A stretch of DNA of 64,000 nt. Origin: Isoetes taiwanensis. Its lineage: Eukaryota > Streptophyta > Lycopodiopsida > Isoetales > Isoetaceae. The notes under the pieces were generated by a model, which was given only the letters and a program-made list of their open reading frames with translations, was not told where the DNA came from and made no database searches. The stretch lies in contig JAJEKV010000201.1 in assembly GCA_021234155.1 (NCBI GenBank), positions 122,001 to 186,000 of the forward strand, read 5' to 3'. Made by a program: the position numbers and the translations under genes. Each line of letters opens with the position of its first letter. Within the stretch, counting starts at the first letter, position 1. Shown in pieces: positions 55,278 to 64,000 of this stretch.

Positions 55278-56753
55278 CTACCGAATGAGACAGCGACTGG
55301 TGAAGCAAGACCATGCCCGGGGAGTCGAGCGCATTCTCAAGAATCGCAAAGACGAACTTGGACAAGAGGACGTTGCTATGGAGCGAGAGGTCCAAAAAGC
55401 CGAGTTCGCCCGCAGCTCTGGGGCGCATGCATTTCCACCAAGCCACCTTAACGACTGTCCCTTCCTCATTGCCTCCTCATACGAAGTTACGAACCATCGA
55501 GGAGATTTCCTGAACCTTGCTTTCTGGCGCCAAAATGATAGATGCCATATAAATATGCGTAGAGCATAAAACAGACTTCGCCACCGTGACCCTGCCAGCC
55601 ATGGAAAGTTTCCCCCCTTCCACCAATTAAGGTGCCGACGCCGTCCCACCAGAATGTCCTCCCACACACGTCTTGTAAAATGTCGATGCCAAGCGGTATA
55701 CCCAATGTAGCCTAGAGCATGTGCCCTGCGGCTGCGTTTGCTAAGGAAATTGGGACACGACCATGGGCATGGGGTCTGCTGTCGGCCATAATGCCGAGCA
55801 CTCGTCCAATTAATGAGGCAGCCAGAAGCAAGGGAGGATGTGTCCAACAACTCCTTCGTGTTTAACAAATTCCTCTCATCGGCCTGTAGGAAGAGAAACG
55901 AGTCATCGACATTCTGACTTCCTATCTGCTGCGACCCGTCTGCCGTCCTCAACCCCTCCATAATACTCCCCTCCGCTGCGGAGGTCAACAACTGCGAGAG
56001 GGTCTCTGCAACGATGGTAAATAGCAAGGGCGCCAAAGGGCATCCTTGGCGAACTCCACGCCCCACACTAAAGATCGGCGATGACTCGCCATGACATAGA
56101 AGGGTGGCTCTGGCGGACGTCAAGAGCTTCAAAGTCACTGCCATAAAGTTCTCACCAAACCTAAAGGCTAGCATCATCTTTTCCAAAAACTCCCAACGAA
56201 CACTATCATAGGCCTTCGCGAAGTCCAGCTTCAGGTACACAATCTGCTGACCTGTTCTGCGCGCCCAGTGAATGCCCTCAAATGCCCCTGCTACATTGTT
56301 AAGAATCTGCCTGCCCGGAATGAAGCCAGACTGCATGGGACTAACAGCCTTCTTCAGGACAACTTGCAGTCTAAGCGAGAGTGCCTTCGCGATAATTTTG
56401 TACACTGCCGACAGAAGCGTGATGGGACGCCAATCAGAAATGACAGATGGCTCCTTCACCTTCGGTATTAACGAGATGCAGCAAGTATTGAGTCTATAGT
56501 CTAGCGTCTCTGCCTGAAGCAGATCTTGATAGGTCTGCAGCACTGAGTCCCCCACCCAGTCCCAATATTCTTGGAAGAACTCCACCAGAATGCCGTCCAG
56601 ATCAGGGCACCTATGAGGGGCCAAGGCACGGCAAGCCTCCTCAAGCTCCTGCTTTGTAACCCAGGGGTTGCACTTACACATAAGGGGGGGTATGTCATCT
56701 GCATTCGGAGGGTAGCAAAAAACCCCCCTTGTATACGCAATTTTAAAAGGCAA
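55278..56753 (-). pseudogene. LINE reverse transcriptase
   Basis: Recognisable RT blocks: HRCPDLDGILVEFFQEYW, TCCISLIPKVKEPSVISDWR, SGFIPGRQILNNV, IVYLKLDFAKAYDSVRWEF (first catalytic Asp), VGRGVRQGCPLAPLLF and the YxDD position, here QNVDDSFLF: both Asp remain, but the usual Tyr-Ala is Asn-Val. After CLINW the homology leaves this frame, and the thumb and connection (LGIPLGIDIL; RPRAAGELGFLDLSLHSN) lie in the neighbouring minus frames. The frame listed therefore mixes true RT with about 150 shifted residues at its end. Confidence 0.9.
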
Positions 56754-56812
56754 TTTGACCCCTCTGTATATAGATATTGCTCCAAATTAGTGCCTAAAAA
56801 CACCCCTAACCC

Positions 56813-57180
56813 CTAAGTATACGTACGCAAATGGTCCAAAAAACACCCCTCTGTTGAACTCTCATGGGTTATACGCTGATCAAAGGTGAATCCCCCGGGC
56901 TTTGTAAGCGGGCGCTGTAATGCCTGCCTTCTATCCGCCGACACCTTGCAAGACACCTTACTAAGCACGATCTTCTCCATCACGTCCGAGTAGGGATATC
57001 GCTTTTCTTGAAAAAACTGAGAGAAATGCTGGAAAGTAGCCTGTTTGATGTCTACAGGCGAATGCAGAATACGACCATCGGCTAATGCCAGAGACGACAT
57101 TGAGGCCATATAATTCTTCTATCGCGCAACCCTGAAGAACATACGCGAATTGGTGTCCCCTTCCCGCAGCCAGGTGATCC
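56813..57180 (-). pseudogene. LINE linker between endonuclease and RT
   Basis: The minus frame reads MSSLALADGRILHSPVDIKQ, FQHFSQFFQ and a long helical linker, as in plant LINEs just before RT. It is joined upstream, past a stop, to the WLREGD motif. A frame break separates it from the RT near 56780. Confidence 0.75.
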
Positions 57181-57419
57181 CAGCCGTCAGATGGGGTGTG
57201 GGAGAATGAGATATTGCACCACATTGCAGCAGATGAATCCAAGAGGGCTGCTCCGGCAAGGGTGAAGGCGATTAATTTGATCATGATTAAGCTGCTTATT
57301 ATTATTGGTGCAATTACTTCTATTTCATTCTTTCTTCCTTTGTTCGTTATGCATGATACAACAATAGACTCACATCTAAAATACAAATTTGTTGAGAAAA
57401 GAGAACATTTATTCATGAA

Positions 57420-58250
57420 GAGACAAAAATGATAAAAATTGAACGTAGAATTACCACAAAAAGGACTCGTGATTTGGACACAAATTTAACAATGGTCTCA
57501 TTTGTGTTCATAAAATTGACATGTAGATGTCACAAAAAGACTCAAATATTGACACAATTTTATTATTTAACTATTACGAAAAGGAAACTAATTTGTCATA
57601 ACTGTATAATTAAAGATCACAATAATGTTCTTAAAATAAAATAGGCTCGTTATAAATTGCATAATAAAAAGATATACAACTGAAATAAGAGAGTTACGAA
57701 TATGACCTAACAGATATCAATCAATGCAAGATAAAAATGCCAATATGGCGTAACAATTTAGTGGTATAGTCAAGACGAATTTGCTATAAATATGACGCAA
57801 ATTTATTGACGAACTTAGATATAAGCTCGCGAAATGTGCTATGCATTTGCCACAAATGTAGTTATTGTATTAAGACTAATATGATAGAAAATAGGACACA
57901 AGTATTGAATAACTTGGATATAAGCTCGACACAAACATGACATGCAATTGTCACAAATTTAGTCATTGTGTCAAGAGTAATAGGACTGAAAATATGACGC
58001 AATTATTGAATAAACTTAGATATAACTCGTCGCAAACATGCTATGCAATTGCCACAAATGTAATCATTATGTCATTTTTGCGTTATATAGCCATGATGCA
58101 ATACTTGACACAAAAGTTGACGTCCATGCGACATCAAAGTATAGCACTTTTAGTGTCAATCTTGTGACATTTAGTAGGTCTTTGAGAACACACATAGCGT
58201 CACTTTGTTTGACGCTATACCTGACGAAAACACCCTATTATATTGTAGTG
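57420..58250 (+). repeat. Right subterminal region of the giant CACTA
   Basis: Repeated GACACAAAT, TGTCACAAAT, ATATAAGCTCGACACAAAC and TGACGCAA-type motifs, then the terminus ending TTGTAGTG at 58250. It mirrors the TGTGTCA motifs at the left end. Confidence 0.8.
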
Positions 58251-59934
58251 GGATGGTTACTTAGGATATAATCAGATCCAAATCTATCCACCACATCAAG
58301 CAATGATGGTTTTTCGAACACCTTTTGGCATCTATGCTTATAAGGTATTACCTTTTGTCCTCACAAATGCTCCAGCCACATTTCAGCGAGCTATGACATA
58401 TGCTTTTCATGACATTTTAGACTTTTTGAGAGTCTTTATAGATGACTTAATAGTATTTTCTAATCCAAGAAGGGATCATTTGGATCATCTCAGAAAAGTT
58501 CTTGAAAGATGCCGATTGTATGACATAAGATTGAATCCTGCTAAGTGTATTTTCTTCACTAGAGGAGAAAAACTATTGGGCATTATGTTTCAGAAAGTGG
58601 ATTACAAGTGGAGAGGAAACCAATCAGCACGTAGCATTTCAGGATGATGCCGTGTTACAAGGATTTATTGAGACTGTGGATCTTTGGTAGCTAATATCTA
58701 TAGGTACCTACAAAATTAGACTTATTCTTTATCATTTTTCAAGCAACAAAAGCATGCTCTGAGAATACAAGCAGCTGGTTATGTGGTGCATGAGACTATT
58801 CTTTATAAGAGAACTATGGAAGGTCTCTTATTAAGGTGTTGCTGGTCAGCAAACTCATGATTTATTGCAGCAAGCACATGATTGTCAGGGGCATTTTGTT
58901 GCCAGAACAACAGCTAGGAAGATCCTCCATTGGGGATATTATTGGCCAACTCTTTACAAGGATACTAGAGACTTTGTTTGCAAATGTGAGAAGTGTCAAA
59001 GGCATAAACAATTAACAGGCCATTATAATATGCCATTCCATCCTATTTTGAGCATTGGTCCGTTTCATATGTGGGGATTGGATTACATTGTGTCTATCGA
59101 TCCTCCATCTTCCAAAGGTCATAAGAATATCTTGGCAGCTACATGTATGTTTACGAAGTGAAGCAATCCAGCAAAGCATGCTACAGAAAGTACCACAGTA
59201 AGCTTTCTTTATCACAATTTGATTTCTCTGTTTGGTGTTTCAACCACTTTTTTGTCGGATGGGGGAACTCATTTCATGGGAAAAGTAGTAGCTCAGTTAA
59301 CAGAAAAGATTGGTGTTCAACATGTGCAAGCTTCTGCTTATTATCCACGGGGAAATGGACAAGCTGAGTCTACTAACAAATGAAAGCTATCTACAGTGAA
59401 GGATAATCAAAGAAATTGGCATGAAGCTTTTACTGGTGCCTTATGGATTTCAGGTGTACTTACAAGTTGGCTATAGGATTTACACCATTTGAATTGGTTT
59501 ATGGAGTGCAAGCGATAATGCCTATTCATTTGGACATTCCTTTGTGTTTATTTGTAGAGCTACCTTATTATGAGAATTTAGGAAGAGTTCCACCTCCAAA
59601 TCAAGTGCATAATAGAATGGATGATTTGATGCAATTGCAAGAGATGAGACACGAAGTAGCAGACTTCAATATGAGGCATGAACAAAAAGTAAAGCTTATC
59701 AAAGATAAGTTACAGGTTGTCAATCCATTTGAGGAAGGGTAATTGGTGTTGTGCAGGACCACTAAGAAGCATCTATCCAAATTTCAAAGCCCATGGGAAG
59801 GCCCATTTCTGATTGATAAAGAGATACCAGGTGGGGCTTTCTACTTGATGAATCCAGAAGAAGAATTGTTGCCTAATCCCAGAAATGGCAAGGATCTCAG
59901 GTCATATTTTGAAAGATTAGATAAGATGAGATAA
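58251..59934 (+). pseudogene. Ty3/gypsy pol: C-terminal RT, integrase
   Basis: Continues the RT begun at 29347. GYNQIQIYPPHQAM, FRTPFGIYAYKVLPF, NAPATFQRAM and FIDDLIVFS (YxDD position, Phe for Tyr) are followed by KCIFFTRGEKLLG with a frameshift near 58580. RNase H is missing. The integrase zinc finger is at about 58870-59010 (QAHDCQGH, CEKCQRHK), then GLDYIVSID (first Asp), a TGA at 59159-59161, LSDGGTHF (second Asp), YYPRGNGQAESTNK (Glu), another TGA at 59380-59382, a frame change, and the C-terminal GPF part (SPWEGPFLI, FYLMNPEEEL) with stop at 59932-59934. At least three stops and two frameshifts, so inactive. No chromodomain; clade not assigned. Confidence 0.92.
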
Positions 59935-60390
59935 ATTTTTACGTCCACGGGAACCCAATGGGTTATGGGACGGCACAAGCAAGGGCAACAACCCATCTAA
60001 AACCTGGGGACCAGGCCCCATCACCAAACAGAATAACCAAATATTAAAAGACTATGAAGAAGAAGATAATGCTAATGCTAGTGGTAATTTTGTGCTTCTA
60101 AGAGAAGTGCTATTCTAAGGGATTCAGATTTGGCGTAGCTCTAATTACACAGAATTTTTGGAGAATTTTTGGGTTACAATAGGTTGTTTTTCTAAAAAAT
60201 AGATGGTGATAGTTCCGGTCTTTTCCTTTCCTTTGCCATCATCTTTGTCATCTTCATCAGTTGGGGATTTTTCCTTGCCTTGATCAGCATCATTGGGGGC
60301 CTTGGGGGATTTAGCATTTTGCATGCCATTGACCTAAAATGCATAAAAACATATAGTAAGTTAGCATATCCAAATAACATCTCCCTAGCA
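59935..60390. other. Sequence after the pol gene, no gene seen
   Basis: Probably the element's 3' non-coding part (GGGACCAGGCCCCATC hairpin-like near 60018). No polypurine tract or LTR start could be fixed. A 62-codon minus frame (60192-60380) is not convincing. Confidence 0.4.
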
Positions 60391-60394
60391 TGAG

Positions 60395-60765
60395 TTAACC
60401 TATAATATATTAACCTATAATAACCTTAAATGTTGTAACCTTAGAAACAACTTTTAAGGTTACTATAGGTTAGCAGTTTTTAGGTTAGAAGTTAATTATA
60501 GGTTATTATAGGTTAGAAGTTTTAAGGTAGGTTATTATAGGTTAAAAGTTAAGGTTAGAAGAAGTAAGTTTACAACTTTTAAGGTTAGAAGTTCTAAGGT
60601 TAAAACTTCTAACCTTAAATAAATATAACCTTAAAACTTCTAAAACTTAAAACTTCTAAATTCTAATTCATAAGCTATTAAACTTAAAACCTTAACTATT
60701 AACTTATAACCTTAAAATATTACCTTAAAATTTCTTATAACTTATAACCTTAATCCCTTGTAATA
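60395..60765. repeat. AT-rich repeat with strand-switching AACCTTAA units
   Basis: The left half has AGGTTAGAAGTT/TATAGGTTA units, and the right half their complement (AACTTCTAACCTTAAA). The whole can fold back on itself. No coding. Confidence 0.8.
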
Positions 60766-60859
60766 AATTTTCGCGGCAGTTATTATGGCGCGGTACAAAT
60801 TTTTTAAAGTAGTTATTACTTTCAGTTTACACTCCCTTTCCAAATTTTCTGTCTCTCTT

Positions 60860-61370
60860 TCGAACTGTTGGTGCGATTTCGAACTTCATACTGGTGTGCT
60901 TACAATCTGCCGGTGCTCTTACAATCTGGTGCACTTACAATCTGCTGGTGCGCTTACAATCTGGTGCCTTTCGAACAATCTGGTGCGCTTTTCATACTGG
61001 TGCGCTTTCGAGCTTCTCGGCGCTTTCGAGGTAAAGCTTTTCGGCTAAAGCTTTTCGAGTTTTTTGGCTTCTGGCTTTCGAGTTTTCTGGCTTCTGGTTT
61101 TCGAGTTTTTTGGCTCTCTGTGGCTTCTACAATCTTCTGCTTTTTCTCTGTGGCTTTTCGGCTTCTACAATCTTCTGCTTTTGGTTTTTCTGCTCAAAGG
61201 CTTTTCGGCTCAAAGGTTTCTACAAAGTTTTCGGCTCAAAGGTTTCTCGGCTTCTATTGGCTCAAATCATCTGCTATTGGCTTCTTCTCGGCTCAAATCA
61301 ACTTTTGTTTTCGATTTTTGGTTTCGGCTCAAAGGCAAAGGCTCAAATCTCGGGTACAGAAAACAAAGAG
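60860..61370 (+). repeat. TTCGAG/GGCTTCT-rich degenerate repeat
   Basis: Irregular repeats of CAATCTGSTGCGCTT (60890-61020) and then TTTTCGRSTTTTYTGGCTTCTG and CTCAAAGGYTTTTCGGCT (61020-61370). All frames give low-complexity Phe/Gly/Ser/Leu; the frames of 87-186 codons here are artefacts. Confidence 0.75.
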
Positions 61371-61577
61371 GTTAGTATTTCATGTTCTTTACTTAAAGTC
61401 TGTTATCTTATTCTTGTTTTTATTCTAGTATTTGAAAGTTCTGTTCTATCTGCTTTATCTGTTATATGAGCTTCAGGGTTAATCAAGGGGAGTGCTTACT
61501 GGCTTAGACTTTTAGATGCATCAATCCTATACTGCCCTAGCACCTTCATTTATAGATCTATTGTTTATAAACACCCT

Positions 61578-61698
61578 CTATTGCTTATAAACATGTTCTA
61601 TTGCTTATATGATCTTGCTCTATGATCTTGCTCTATCTATTGCTTATAAACATGTTCTATTGCTTATATGATCTTGCTCTATGATCTTGCTCTATCTG
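61578..61698. repeat. 59-bp tandem duplication
   Basis: CTATTGCTTATAAACATGTT begins units at 61578 and 61637, each ending with ATGATCTTGCTCT twice. Confidence 0.92.
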
Positions 61699-61764
61699 CT
61701 CTAAATAATGAACCAAAACAATGAACTAAATAATGAACTAAACAAGGAGTATCCTATATTATAA

Positions 61765-62397
61765 CTAGTAATGGTGCCCAGCGTTGCTGGGCATATGTTG
61801 CAAGCCTATAAATGTTTTGATCGAAATGAGAAAAGTGTGTAGCATGATAATCCAGCTTCTGTAAGTTTTGTAACCAAGCCCAGCATTGCTGGGCTATATT
61901 TGGACCCTATTAATAACCAACAAACAGAGTGGAAACATAGTGAGGACCTTTTAAGGATTTTCAACATTAGAGGGGTAAATTAAGGTGCCTTGCATTGCTA
62001 GGCATAAGCTAAAAACTTGTAAATGATAAGCCAACAATATTAGAATAGAATGATTTTTATATTACTAAGGTTCAATTAGCTATTTGCTTCTATGCCTCAA
62101 TTTAAGCATTGATTCAATTGCTATAAGAATCCAATTACACTATTGAAGTGTTCTTAAAAAACACCGCCTTATCTAGTCAGCAACGGTCCTCAAATGTATC
62201 GCAGACAATATAAACATTCTCCTTTGCTGAAGTCCCAACTGTACTATTATAGTCATGTTAATACTTTAGTCTATTTGAGTTATGGCAACATACAATTACA
62301 CCTATGTTGCATAGGAGCAGTTATTTATTTATTTCTTTAGATTCAACAAAAAGGCATTGTTTAAGCAAATTTGCCATTAACTATCAAGTATAATATA
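61765..62397 (-). mobile_element. Minus-strand Helitron, 3' end certain, 5' end tentative
   Basis: On the complement the 3' end reads GCCCAGCAACGCTGGGC (61776-61792), ACCATTA, CTAG (61765-61768), then T. A second family hairpin (GCCCAGCATTGCTGGGC) is at 61878-61894 and a degenerate one near 61985. A possible 5' end on the complement, TCTATATTATACTTG, ends near 62401. Just left of the 3' end is TCCTATATTATAA (61752-61764), the start of another Helitron's 5' end, so this copy seems inserted into a sibling. Confidence 0.7.
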
Positions 62398-62600
62398 GAC
62401 TTCTATTGTCTAAGGGCAAAACGCCTTCAAATATATAAGGGCAAAACGTCTTCAAATATAAAATTCAAATCCTGAAGGCAAATGCTTCAATTCCTAAAGG
62501 TAAATGTTAAAGTACTTGAGCAAAATGCCTTCAAATGTATGCTTCAATTCCTAAAGGAAAATGCTTTAATTCCTAAAGATAAATGTTCAAAGTTATTCAC
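62398..62600 (+). repeat. AAATGCTTCAATTCCTAAAGG degenerate repeat
   Basis: Four to five imperfect copies of GGSAAAAYGYCTTCAAATAT and AATGCTTYAATTCCTAAAGG. Non-coding. Confidence 0.7.
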
Positions 62601-62954
62601 CATTAACATGTGATAGAACTATTGCTTAAACTTGTTTGTATTTTATTGCTAATGTTAAGATGTAGAACAATTGCTAACTTTTTTGTATTTTATTGCTAAT
62701 GAATCAACAGTCTTGCTAATATTCATATATATTTGTGGTCCTTCTCAACTTGTTGTATTCCTATGCTTAGCTTGTGATAAAAAAGCCGAGGTATATAGAT
62801 AGGCTTCTCATTCATCTCAGCAGATTTCTACAATGGTGGACAGTGGATAGCCGCACACATGCGAACTACCCACGAAAAATAAAGGGAAAATCCAATTATA
62901 TCATTTGGACCCCAAAAACAAATACAATGCTAATAGATGAGTGGCTGATGTACC

Positions 62955-63035
62955 TGCCGAAAGCTTATCACCGGGATTAAAAAACCCCGCCCTTTCGGGT
63001 TTTCGAGGAAAAACCCTAGTGATAAGCCTTCGGCA
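62955..63035. other. 81-nt hairpin
   Basis: TGCCGAAAGCTTATCAC (62955) pairs with GTGATAAGCCTTCGGCA ending at 63035, with one mismatch in 17. The inner part (GGGATTAAAAAACCCC; CCCTTTCGGG) can form further stems. Possible small-RNA precursor or MITE. It sits in sequence of higher GC than its surroundings. Confidence 0.5.
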
Positions 63036-63274
63036 AGGGGCTTAGACAAACGTAAGGCATAGAATCGCTCCCAAAACCCCCGCATGGAGAAGTCAAAACG
63101 GATGGCGCTCGCCAACCTGTACCTGCACATCACCAACACAACAAACGAGAAACATACCAGAGAATAGCATCACCCAGTGGGCGGAAAAAAAGCATCACCC
63201 ACTTGGTGGAAAAACATGAAAAACAGAACTTGTACAAAATATAATAAACAAAGAAAGGGGAGGGTGGGTTCAAA

Positions 63275-63832
63275 GAGAATAAGGTAATCTTTGGCGAGAA
63301 GAGGAAGCTACCGATGAAACGTCGATGAAGAATTCCGCAATAAGTAGCAAACGCCCAACCGGAAGAACGCCCAAAACGCATGCGATGCATGCATCACGAC
63401 GCGATGCAATGCATGCATGCTTCGCCTTGAAAAAGAATGCCGGTCGCTACACGAATCGGCGACATTCTTGCATCGCGACCGCATGAAACCAACAAAGCCC
63501 GGTCACCAAAGGACTTCCTTAACAAACTAGGATCGAGGGCCGAAGGTCACGGGATGAAGGCTAAAGGCGGAAAAGACGACAGGGAAAACAACGCCAAATT
63601 AAAAACCAGCAGGAAGAAGCCCCCCCGCCGGAAACAATTCAAAGAGAATAAGGTACTGCTGAGAGAAGAGGAAGCGCCGATGAAACGTCGATGAAGAATT
63701 CCGCAATAAGTAGCAAACGCCCAACCGGAAGAACGGCCCAAAACGCATGCGATGCATGCATGCGACGCATGCAATGCATGCATGCTCGTCTTGAGCAAGA
63801 ATGCCGATTCGCTACGCGAATCGACGACATCT
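63275..63832 (+). repeat. Direct repeat of about 190 bp, GCATGC-rich
   Basis: Copy 1 (about 63275-63465) and copy 2 (about 63641-63832) share AGAGAATAAGGTA, GATGAAACGTCGATGAAG, AAACGCCCAACCGGAAGAAC and a palindromic GATGCATGC/AATGCATGCATGC stretch. About 85% alike, 366 bp apart. It may be part of an LTR or other repeat reaching beyond the window. Confidence 0.8.
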
Positions 63833-64000
63833 TACAATTGGGCATCAAAAATTCCCACCTTGAACAATAGAAATAGCCACAACAGATTTTAGTCATTAAC
63901 AACAGTCTTGTATTTCATAATAAGCATATATTCGCAAATTTAAAACCAGTTTTGCATACAATTCTGCCTTCAAGATCATGTCAACAAAGAAATGTTTTTT
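63833..64000. other. Window end, no gene
   Basis: AT-rich sequence without recognisable features. Confidence 0.5.

Larger units (their letters stand above)
54098..57240 (-). mobile_element. L1-type LINE, 5'-truncated, minus strand
   Basis: A T-run at 54098-54107 is the A-tail of a minus-strand element. Order on the minus strand: linker before RT (WLREGDTNSRMFF near 57150-57180), reverse transcriptase (about 56640-55860), then the C-terminal part and zf-RVT (54814-54545). Reading frames change several times and stops occur (for example near 57120), so it is inactive. The endonuclease and ORF1 are missing, a common 5' truncation. The 5' edge is near 57240, where CACTA subterminal sequence begins. 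Confidence 0.9.
29799..58250. mobile_element. 28.45 kb CACTA-type element inside Ty3/gypsy RT
   Basis: Right end ATATTGTAGTG at 58240-58250, giving CACTACAATATAATAGGG on the complement. Left end CCTACAAGAGGATAAAG at 29799, the same terminus lacking one A of CACTA. GGA flanks both sides (29796-29798 and 58251-58253), the 3-bp duplication expected for CACTA. Both inner flanks carry repeated TGTGTCAA/GTGACGCAAA motifs (29810-30180 and about 57420-58230). The two halves of one reverse transcriptase lie immediately outside. The interior holds later insertions (Helitrons, LINE, hAT-like) and a gene cluster. No full TNP2 transposase was seen, only possible TNP1/DUF8039-like and DUF7869-like pieces. 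Confidence 0.8.

Noticed and set aside
60785-61469. Frames of 87-186 codons rich in Phe/Gly/Ser
   Set aside because: Low-complexity TTCG/GGCTTCT repeat, three frames open alike.

Overview
The window looks like a repeat-dominated stretch of a land-plant nuclear genome. It holds Ty3/gypsy, L1-type LINE, CACTA, hAT-like and Helitron elements of plant type, spliceosomal introns (GT...AG), fragments of plant-type host genes (a cupin of the DUF985 type, an LRR protein, SMC6), long simple repeats and no bacterial-style operons. I cannot name the species. The density of old nested insertions suits a large genome such as a fern, lycophyte, bryophyte or gymnosperm, but that is inference. No intact, clearly host-encoded gene was found; almost everything is mobile DNA, captured gene pieces or low-complexity sequence.

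Layout. 1-2340: unassigned sequence with exon-like splice signals and AT-rich tandem repeats. 2344-13024: the 3' part of a Ty3/gypsy chromovirus (integrase, chromodomain, polypurine tract) and a 3' LTR. The LTR is split by a 7.6 kb terminal-inverted-repeat (TIR) element at 4447-12038. That element carries a broken DUF985 cupin gene, which is itself split by a 4.0 kb Helitron (6036-10044) lying exactly between an A and a T. 13025-18375: a fold-back-like complex of inverted and direct repeats with three arrays rich in CATG/GAGCC. 18682-18845: a (CT)n microsatellite. 19014-23210: a Helitron with an LRR-gene fragment. 23856-27803: the right part of a CACTA element with a multi-exon TNPA/Transposase_24-like gene, interrupted by a MITE and perhaps a LINE relic. 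27924-29340: a GC-rich inverted repeat, a pyrimidine-rich tract and a 9-bp minisatellite.

29347-59934 is one Ty3/gypsy pol region split inside its reverse transcriptase by a 28.45 kb CACTA-type element (29799-58250; GGA target duplication; subterminal TGTCA-type repeats at both ends). That giant element contains TNP1/DUF8039-like and DUF7869-like fragments, a purine-rich Helitron-type element ending at 40015, a Helitron carrying SMC6 exons (49921-53051), and an L1-type LINE on the minus strand (54098-57240).

The most interesting part is a gene cluster at 40.2-53.9 kb inside the giant CACTA. It has a 123-aa ORF, a multi-exon gene with a DGQHS motif that may be a ParB/sulfiredoxin-like domain, an acidic-tailed 270-aa ORF, a further ORF, an FCP1/NIF-like HAD phosphatase homologue with an altered catalytic motif, and a small ORF broken by a 19-bp duplication. 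A near-palindromic GC motif (CGCGCCAGGCGCG and variants, set in AT-rich flanks) recurs about 13 times here in intron-like and intergenic positions, and I saw none elsewhere in the window. A hAT-like insertion with a perfect 8-bp target duplication and a 99%-identical 0.83 kb duplication have since broken the cluster. It could be cargo of a giant transposon or a decayed independent multigene mobile element. 59935-64000 holds AT-rich and TTCG-rich repeats, a minus-strand Helitron end, an 81-nt hairpin and GCATGC-rich direct repeats.
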